Origin: Ridgeia piscesae
Taxonomy: Eukaryota; Annelida; Polychaeta; Sabellida; Siboglinidae
NCBI GenBank assembly: GCA_025642075.2
Contig: JAODUO010000548.1
Location: forward strand, 74,501-138,500
DNA length: 64,000 bases
Reading direction: 5' to 3'
Shown: positions 57,301-64,000 of the stretch, one piece after another
How the letters are laid out: every line of letters begins with the position of its first letter
Numbering within the stretch: position 1 is the stretch's first letter
Position numbers and translations under genes: made by a program
The notes under the pieces: model-generated
What the model saw: the letters and a program-made list of their open reading frames with translations, nothing else
Told to the model about the DNA's origin: nothing
The model's database searches: none

Positions 57301-60300
57301 TTAATAACATACAGTGAAGCAGCTAGTGTATGATTGTCAATATTTTACTAGTGTATGATTGTCAATATTTTTAAATGTGTAGCTTAGTTTTCAGAAGGCA
57401 TAACAAGAGATACTTCAGTTGGTTTTTTCATGTGATGCACTATATCTGACTACCCCCCCCCCGGTATGTCAAAATGGGATGCTTTTAAGATATGTCACTT
57501 TTATTGCACATTCTAGTGGAGGGCATTCAGAGGGGAATGCAGTACCCCAAAATTACCTGTTGTCAAATTGTTTCCATTCTAGATATTGTCTGTGGTCTTT
57601 CTCCCTGTCAAAGCATAACATAAATACATTGAGGTAACAATGACTGACACCTGAACAATTAGTCTATTCTCATTCTGGATTGTTTCACAGTGGAAAGTTG
57701 TTTTCATGCATAATGAGGTTCAGCCACAGCAAGAAGTGTCTCGTGTGGGTGTGGCACGTCATATAAAAGAAAAGGTTACACCTAGAACATTGCAACACTG
57801 TAATGGTATTTGGTATGTGACACATGAGCTTGGCATCACTATGCCAAATAAATGTCCTGGTATACATATATTTTTTTAATGAAAATGTCACTATACAGTG
57901 TGTATATTTGATGCTATATGTTTATTTGATTTGGAGTTTTGTATTAGCAGAACATATTTTTAGGAAGTGATTTTTTCAAATAAATCTGAACTAACTTTTT
58001 CTTTAATTTTGCAGGCATCTTTGGATAAAACAAGGTTTTGCCTCCCACAAAAGCTAGATGTGCACATTTGCTTGGTCCTGCCTAGCATGACCATCACCTA
58101 CCTGTATATTCCAAGACTTGTGTATTCACCTACCTGTATATTCCAAGACTTGTGTATTTACCGACTCTATGGCCTCTTGTTCCAACTGTCTATTGATGGT
58201 TGACCATTTTAATTGCTTTTTTCAAGGAGCCATACAATTTGTAGTAGTAATTGACTTAACAAAAATAGTTATGTTAAATTGTTTTCTTACGAGGCCAACC
58301 CAGGTTTTTACATATTAGAAAAAGAGATGGAAATTGTTGATAAATAAAATGGCGATCCACTCTCCAGAGGGTGCCACTGTGGCTGTATGTTCAGTGGTGT
58401 TCATTGACAATTGTAACTAAAATCAAACTTAGAAATTCAGGACAGGTATTTATGCAGGACCAAATTATTGCCAGTCACACGTTTTGGTGGACACATAGTT
58501 GTTAACTGTTAAGCCAGTTTACAAACTTTCAAATGTGTCTGATGACCTGAAATCAGGGCTTTATGCTGGATCAAATTTTTGCCAGTCACAACTTTGGATA
58601 AAAACCTAATGATACATGTCTACAATTTTGGAAGACTTTTTGCTATGCTATCGTATTTTATTTTTTATATGCAATAACACAACAACAATAATAGAATAAT
58701 GTCTTATTTAATGACATTTTTCAAGTTATTACAACCATGCCTAATAAAAAACAAGTTACATTATGTCGCAGTGTAAATAACAAAATTACGTAAATTATAC
58801 AGTCATTATATACAGTACTCTCAAGCAATGTTACATGTCTACAACAAATTATCAATAAATCTTCAAAAACAACCTCATTGTCGTACTCTTCATAACAAAA
58901 TAATACATTCTGTAAAATCATCATAAACGAAGTACACCATTTTACCTTTGCAATTACTACAAAACATCAATAAAGTAATATGTCGATGTCGTCGGCGGTG
59001 AAGGTGTTGGCGTCGGTTTTGCCGTGAAAAACTTTGTTATTGTGGTTAGTTTGCAAACCTTCGGCTTCGGAGGTGGAGGCATCGCGTGGACGATAATATG
59101 TAATGCTTATTCGTAGCCACGTGAGTCGCTAACGAGGCCTCGTTTTAAAGTTGATCATTTCCGGGAGTCACTCGAGACATAAACGCCATAAAGTCGAAAT
59201 GTTAATAATATACAGGCACATAACACTTGTATATTTTATTACGGATATAAATTCCTTCACGTATATGTAATTTATATGTATTTTTGACGCTTTGAAAAGT
59301 GCGCATAATCCGCATTATGAAGTTTGCGTTACTAGTTAATTCATGCCCATTATTATTGACGTGTGACACCCCAAAGGAATTAACCAATCACGTATGCTAT
59401 TTGCGAAATGGTTGTTGGGGCATTAACGCATTGCTTTGACCCCTCTAGCAGCAAATGAAACCACATGTACGACTGCCGCTGTGAGTAGGCACCCTACACG
59501 CATGCGTAAAATTAGCTTCTTGCGCTGCGCTACTGCTACGCCTGCAGTGTACGCGTGAATAGTGTGGTGGTAGGCATCTTTGAGCGCCGTGCTAGGAACT
59601 CACAGTACTGGAAATATTTGTTTTTGGGGGTTACAGAACACGTTATATTCCAGTGATGACACGGTGACACCCGTCATATAAACTGCCAGGACGGGGCCTT
59701 ATCACACTGTGACGGGTTGTGACCCGTCATCGAAAAATTTCCCCCTCCATATTTGAAATTGCCCGTCCAAATGACGGGTGGACGGGTCTCTAGATAAAGC
59801 TATGCCTGAAATGGACTACAAACACACATGTGACACTCACGTCTAAGGCATAACTGACACTTTTTGGTTTTTTGTTCCTACATTTTTTATCTATCCACCA
59901 CCCGTCCACCCATATTTTGACCCATCCACAATGGTTTTTACCCGTCCAAATGACGAGTAGACGGGTCTCTGCATAAAGCTATTATTGAGGAATAATTATC
60001 TAAAATCTTTTATTTCAGGTGACTACATGATGATAGAGGGTGATATCCTGTTGCGTGGTCAGAACACGGACAACCAGCATCTTGAGGCGATCATGGCACA
60101 TCCACCAGATGTCGCCAGTGATCTCACTTTTAACGAGTGGCTCAAATTTGCACTGAAAACTGGCCGAGGCCTGAAACTGGACTTTAAGAGTATTGAAGCC
60201 GTTGAATTGTCACTGCAGAAGTTGCGAGAAGCAAAAGACAAGGTAGCATATCTCTGATAGAAATTGTTTTATATTTGTTATAAGCTTTTCAAATAATAAT

Positions 60301-63300
60301 GCTATGTTTATATATGCTATAGTCTATTTTAATACATTAAATTTGGAGTGTTTTTAAGAGCCAAACTCCCCTCACTCCTTTCTAGATTCGTTTGCTTCCT
60401 TGAATCATAGCCATCAGAACTTAATGCTTGCCCCTCACATGATGCCAGTAGATATTTCTCGGGGTGATTAACCACCTGCAATCGCCCACTCGAGATCAGA
60501 TAAACTATTAATTGAGTAAGATGATCAGGCTGCATCAAAAGGTTACATTTTGACAATGTCCATAAAAATACGGGGCCTAGAGATTTTTCATAACGTATCA
60601 AGACTACTGTAGTGGACACCTCCCGTCCAGTGGGCAAATTAGTAACTTCGACCCGACTCAAATGGGGTAATACACAGAGTTATTTACATGCAGGTTTTTT
60701 ATATGCCCTCCTTTTCTATAGGGCCATCCTACCTGACATAATTCAGTGATCAGTCCTCCAGATGGCGCCATAGTAAGCAAGTGACTTGCTCAGTCTTGCT
60801 GTGAGTGTGGGTGTAGCGTGTAGGCTAGTTTGTATAAGTCAACTAAGGGATTGATTACTGACAGTACATAACACAGGGAACAGCGTTAGAGAATAATTTG
60901 TCTTTTATTAAAGATAATGGTAACATGATACACTCATTCTTTGAAAAATGATACTTTTTAATCTAGATACTGACAAATAGCAGTTTTTAATGAGATCATA
61001 AAATAGCTTGGTTTCATATTACAGAAGGTCGTGGAATCAAAATTCAACCGAGACGTGTAATTTAAACCTATAAATATTACAATAACCTATAAGGGCTGAC
61101 TGAAAGAGCATATTTGAACACTGTACACTTTAAATTGGCTTGTGGCATTTTAAGCAAATTAACATGAACCCACCATTTCATTCGTAATCTAAACTTAAAT
61201 CGGGAAAATTTGTTTGTTGCCATTCTGACTGAAATATTGTTTTCTAATAGGTGATTGTCTTTGAGAAGCAAATATGGATACACCACTGTATAAATTGAAG
61301 TGGGCCCCTGACAAGGATGGGACTGATATTTTGTAGTCATGCTAGCTGGCCCACACAAGTGCGTCTTAGATTTAAACTTTTAAAATTTCACATGGGATCC
61401 AGGTGATATGGGCATCTTGTGGGGCTCAACAATTGTAAATATGTTTGTTTTCAGTCGCCATAAAGGTAATTATGTCATCTACAGATGTGCTGTTGGATGT
61501 ATCCAGACTTTTTGAATAATTTACATGTTATACTTATAGTAGTTTATTTGTGAGTGCAGCATGCTAGCTTAGGTAAATATTGCTATAGAAAATGTTGTAT
61601 ATGTGATACATATTTGTCACGTGATCAATCGAGTCAAATTTCAGGTCAAATGACTGCAGGGTAGGTCACATTTCAGTTTACAGGATTTGTGGCACTTTCG
61701 CCATGTAAAACCAAGGCACAAAGCTAGTACGACTTTTTCTTTCATTCTGGACCACATAAAACATAATCTTCTGTAAACACCCACATGTAATTTAAAGGCA
61801 GTGTACCTCCTGTTTTTATTATACAATAATGTTATACAATAAAAAAATATACATTAAATATGTGGTATCATCCTCACATCCTGACAGCCCAAATATGTTT
61901 TAATGAACCACATTTGGTTGGTGAAATATTACATGACGAATTAGTTGTTTACCCACAGAAGAATTGTTGGCATGAACAACGAAAGCCATATTGACCAATT
62001 TGAATGACAGCGCTGCGATTATTATAAACAATGAACAGTTAAATTCTAAAGTAGGTTCTGCTTCAATAAAACATATTTGGGTTTTCAGTATCTTATAATA
62101 GATGTAATTTATACTCTATTACATAACCTCACAATGAAAATAACTCTGAAAATAGGCAGCACAGTCCCATTAAGATTCATGAATGAAAAAACACAAGATT
62201 GCAGTGTTTACAAATTACAATAGGGACTGTACATCAGTGTCCTTCTTCTCCCTCCTCTCAGTTTGTCTTTCCTTATATGCCTTGTCTCCGTCATTCCCTC
62301 TCTCCCCATCTGTTTTCTTCTTACCCGCTTGGTGTCTTAGGTCAGATTGACTGTTGGCTGTTTCAGCTACACGTGCCGGTGCACCTGAGTGCTGAGATGC
62401 TGGAGGGCCCTAACTGGCATCTGGCACCCAACAAGCCACTTGACCATCAGCGCTTCTTCCGCCTCTGTCACGAGATCTTTCCCCGCAGCACCATTGCACT
62501 CGGCTGGACGAACGGCTGGGCTGCAGACAAGGACAACGACAAATACGATTGGTCGATGGTGAAGGCCATGCACGATCTGATTGAACACCGCAGCCTCAAG
62601 ATGGGGATCACATTGAATATTCGTGCCGTGTTTGCGAAGCAGTCGGCCGCGGCACTCAAATGGCTCATGGAGATGACAGGTGCGTCGCTGACGTTATTCT
62701 CCCCAAGCACCGATGACGTTCCCGTGGCAGATCTACTCTACATCCGCCAGAAGTTCCCGAAGCATAAGGTCTTCTACGACCTGGGCCCCAAACTGAATGC
62801 AGAATTTGCAGCAAGGAAACACATAACGTCGGAACTAAATGACTTTGTCTTTGAAGCGGACAAGTGGAAAGTGGTGCACTATCAGACAGGAGAGAAGGTC
62901 TACCTCGGCAATGAGGCTGTCATGATGCAGCATGGGATGCTTGTGTCGAAGGCCGAGTTCCTGGCAGAACCGGGTCGTTCGGTTGAGATCACAGGACGTG
63001 TGGAGTTTCTCGAGGTTCCAACGGAACCGCCAACGCCGGAGAAGCCGGGACTTGGGCTGGAGGTGTGTCTACAGGTGACTCAGGCCAGTCGACCAGACTC
63101 CATCTCTGGCATCTGTTGTTACATCGGGGCCAATGGTGTGTTGCATGTGCGATCTCGCAGTGTGCCAGGTGTTGACGTTACTCGGGATGCCGTCATTCGT
63201 GGCACTGCCCTGTGCTTCCAGTTCACAATAACTGATGCCAGTCCGCCTGGCGATATCACCTTGAAAGTGGCACGTATGAAATCGTGCAGTGCAGTTTTGG

Positions 63301-63440
63301 CGTCAACAAAGATTGAGGATGAGGCTACGATTCAGTTTACGATGAAGAATATTGAGCTCGATGGGACACATCTGGCACTGAGAAGTAGTCACTTCGAAGG
63401 CTTCACTGTCGTTGATCAGCTACGTGTAAAGTCCATTTAA
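51179..63440 (+). CDS. FAM151: FAM151/menorin-family membrane protein (complete, 4 exons, 527 codons)
   Basis: Member of the FAM151/menorin family, whose core resembles glycerophosphodiester phosphodiesterases; worm menorin acts in dendrite patterning and the human paralogs are FAM151A and FAM151B. The exons (51179-51305, 55997-56155, 60019-60242, 62367-63440) join in phase. Residues 23-40 are a hydrophobic signal anchor after a basic N-terminus (RPLRKALLFQ), so the protein is probably type II or secreted. The core is about 74-322: WLHGVNS (His82), MMIEGDILLRG (Glu102, Asp104), IMAHPP (His123), KLDFK (Asp150), LEGPNWH, ALGWTNGW, DLLYIRQKF, VFYDLGP. These positions fit a metal-binding GDPD-like site. 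Residues 340-527 are a beta-rich extension that single-domain FAM151B lacks; I do not recognise it. Head-to-head with IPO13, 5 kb apart. Family certain, exact ortholog not. Confidence 0.93.
51870..52742 (+). mobile_element. CR1/L2-type LINE 3' end remnant
   Basis: Frames read LQNDLTQLGKWANTWGMNFN, YLGITISNDLK, NSTLGFLRRNICRCPINSKR, MAYIALVRTVLKYGAIVWDP, then LTNLNLNTLDNRQRDQRLKC. These are thumb and C-terminal blocks of a CR1/L2-group reverse transcriptase. Several frameshifts. It lies in intron 1 of the FAM151-family gene. Confidence 0.85.
52743..53892. other. FAM151-family intron 1, unique part
   Basis: AT-rich intron with no recognised gene or repeat. Confidence 0.45.
53893..54131 (+). 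mobile_element. Diverged copy of the hAT-like MITE
   Basis: Parts match 56772-57061: TTTGCCAGTCCACACATGTT, TATCAAAGCATAATTGACAAT and an end of GGGTCTCTAGCTAAAGCTATG. Confidence 0.6.
54132..55996. other. FAM151-family intron 1, distal part
   Basis: AT-rich; no gene seen. GTACAAAAGTAGTTTTACCT and GTACTT motifs recur around 55750-55890, possibly an old element end. Confidence 0.4.
55997..56155 (+). CDS. FAM151: FAM151-family exon 2
   Basis: Acceptor GTCCGACAG, donor GTAGGG, phase 1 to 1. It encodes FIPSFFTGVTQRPLSGTDAD through SEITWLHGVNSRTAMQQVLK, with the first conserved His. Confidence 0.93.
56772..57061 (+). mobile_element. hAT-like MITE with 8-bp target duplication
   Basis: About 290 bp. 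It begins CAGGGCTTTATGCAGGACC and ends GGTCTCTGCATGAAGCTATG, imperfect inverted ends. It is flanked by CTTGTAGC on both sides (56764-56771 and 57062-57069). Near its end it holds CCCGTCCAAATGACGGGT, a hairpin. No coding capacity. It lies in FAM151-family intron 2. Confidence 0.82.
57305..57372. repeat. 24-bp direct duplication
   Basis: CTAGTGTATGATTGTCAATA followed by TTTT occurs twice in a row in FAM151-family intron 2. Confidence 0.8.
58095..58160. repeat. 32-bp direct duplication
   Basis: Two adjacent copies of CACCTACCTGTATATTCCAA GACTTGTGTATT. Confidence 0.85.
58437..58650 (+). mobile_element. Two nested partial copies of the hAT-like MITE
   Basis: Left-end sequence (TTTATGCAGGACCAAATTAT) starts near 58447 and again near 58555 (CAGGGCTTTATGCTGGATCA). 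Both lack the right end. Confidence 0.7.
59640..59985 (+). mobile_element. Right-end copies of the hAT-like MITE next to exon 3
   Basis: GCCCGTCCAAATGACGGGTG with GGTCTCTAGATAAAGCTATG at about 59762-59805, then CCTGAAATGGACTACAAACA and a second right end, GGTCTCTGCATAAAGCTAT, closing about 35 bases before the exon 3 acceptor. Confidence 0.7.
60019..60242 (+). CDS. FAM151: FAM151-family exon 3
   Basis: Acceptor TTATTTCAG, donor GTAGCA, phase 1 to 0. It encodes DYMMIEGDILLRG, IMAHPPDVAS and GLKLDFKSIEAV, the core GDPD-like motifs. Confidence 0.95.
60243..62366. other. FAM151-family intron 3
   Basis: AT-rich with no open frame of note and no recognised repeat. It ends in a pyrimidine-rich tract before the exon 4 acceptor. 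Confidence 0.5.
62367..63440 (+). CDS. FAM151: FAM151-family exon 4 (terminal)
   Basis: Acceptor TGGCTGTTTCAG in phase 0; an upstream TTAG acceptor at 62340 would break the phase. It encodes residues 171-527 from LHVPVHLSAEMLEGPNWH to LRVKSI-TAA, with the rest of the core and the beta-rich C-terminus. Confidence 0.94.
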   Translation, partial: LHVPVHLSAEMLEGPNWHLAPNKPLDHQRFFRLCHEIFPRSTIALGWTNGWAADKDNDKYDWSMVKAMHDLIEHRSLKMGITLNIRAVFAKQSAAALKWLMEMTGASLTLFSPSTDDVPVADLLYIRQKFPKHKVFYDLGPKLNAEFAARKHITSELNDFVFEADKWKVVHYQTGEKVYLGNEAVMMQHGMLVSKAEFLAEPGRSVEITGRVEFLEVPTEPPTPEKPGLGLEVCLQVTQASRPDSISGICCYIGANGVLHVRSRSVPGVDVTRDAVIRGTALCFQFTITDASPPGDITLKVARMKSCSAVLASTKIEDEATIQFTMKNIELDGTHLALRSSHFEGFTVVDQLRVKSI

Positions 63441-64000
63441 CTGCAAAATCTGCAATAGTCACAACATCTCAGTTGTATTTACAGCCAGTTCACTTGCCAT
63501 ATTGTAAATCTTCTTGAAATGTCACGTTTGGATGTTTGGCTTTAATTACATCACGTGTGGAATATAGTTTCCCAGCAGAAACATCGAACACCACATAATT
63601 ATGCTACAAGCTGGAATGATCTGATCTGTATTATTGTTAGCAGTCAAAGCTTGAACATGTTAACATTTGAGTATTAACACATGCGGGACCGTGCACTCCA
63701 GCTCGCTTTTGTTCATTGACTTTAACGAATGCTCAACTGTACTGTATTTAATTGTACAAATGGTGTACAGCTTTATGTCTTTAGTGCCATTTGTAAACCA
63801 CAGGTTTGTAAAGATTTGTCGAATTGCAGTTGTACTATAAATGTTATACGAGACCAAAATGTGTGTAGTACCTGGGGGTAGTTTCACCTACTATAATTAA
63901 AAACGTGACTGATCATAGTAGTTAACACCAATATTCATTTCTATGAAAAAATCTCAGTCAGATGTTGCATTTTTACGGCCATAAAGTTGTATGATACGAG
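63441..64000 (+). other. FAM151-family 3' untranslated region (inferred)
   Basis: AT-rich, no open frame. There is no canonical AATAAA in the window; ATTAAA at 63896-63901 is a weak candidate signal. Confidence 0.45.

Noticed and set aside
62341..62366. Earlier acceptor (TTAG at 62340) for FAM151-family exon 4
   Set aside because: It would enter in the wrong phase after exon 3; the CAG at 62364-62366 fits phase 0 and the family alignment.

Overview
This is eukaryotic, almost certainly animal, DNA. Three intron-rich protein genes can be rebuilt from canonical GT-AG exons whose codon phases all close. The AT-rich introns, tRNA-derived SINEs, CR1/L2-type and RTE-type LINE remnants and a hAT-like MITE suggest a marine invertebrate. 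A mollusc or another lophotrochozoan is my best guess, but the sequence does not prove it.

Layout. (1) 1-10.7 kb, plus strand: the last 12 exons of DNA ligase IV (LIG4), the end-joining ligase. The window opens just before an exon encoding the ligase motif III region; the first third of the protein lies to the left. (2) 11.05-46.21 kb, minus strand: a complete importin-13 gene (IPO13) with 28 exons and 956 codons, convergent with LIG4. (3) 46.2-51.2 kb: upstream region between divergent genes, holding a decayed RTE-type LINE and a CpG-rich stretch. (4) 51.18-63.44 kb, plus strand: a complete four-exon FAM151/menorin-family gene of 527 codons with an N-terminal membrane anchor. Its introns carry a CR1/L2-type LINE 3' end and copies of a short inverted-repeat element.

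The striking feature is the tandem repeats in the LIG4 and IPO13 introns. Besides (GT)n and (AT)n tracts, there are minisatellites with units of 16, 22, 25, 30, 43, 50, 54 and 66 bp. Most start within about 0-40 bp of a splice site. The clearest case is a 4.7-kb array of about 90 copies of a 50-bp unit at 24.36-29.06 kb. Each unit is the last 45 nt of IPO13 exon 18 plus the first 5 nt of its intron, so a real 5' splice site and its coding flank have been amplified about 90-fold. Another array, 22-23-bp units over 11.8-16.5 kb, is split by a decayed duplicate of IPO13 exon 27. Splice-junction-anchored minisatellites are the main finding.

The three proteins work in unrelated processes: DNA repair, nuclear transport, and a membrane-anchored or secreted GDPD-like protein. 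I see no functional cluster. Very long open frames inside the arrays are by-products of stop-free repeat units and are not annotated as genes.
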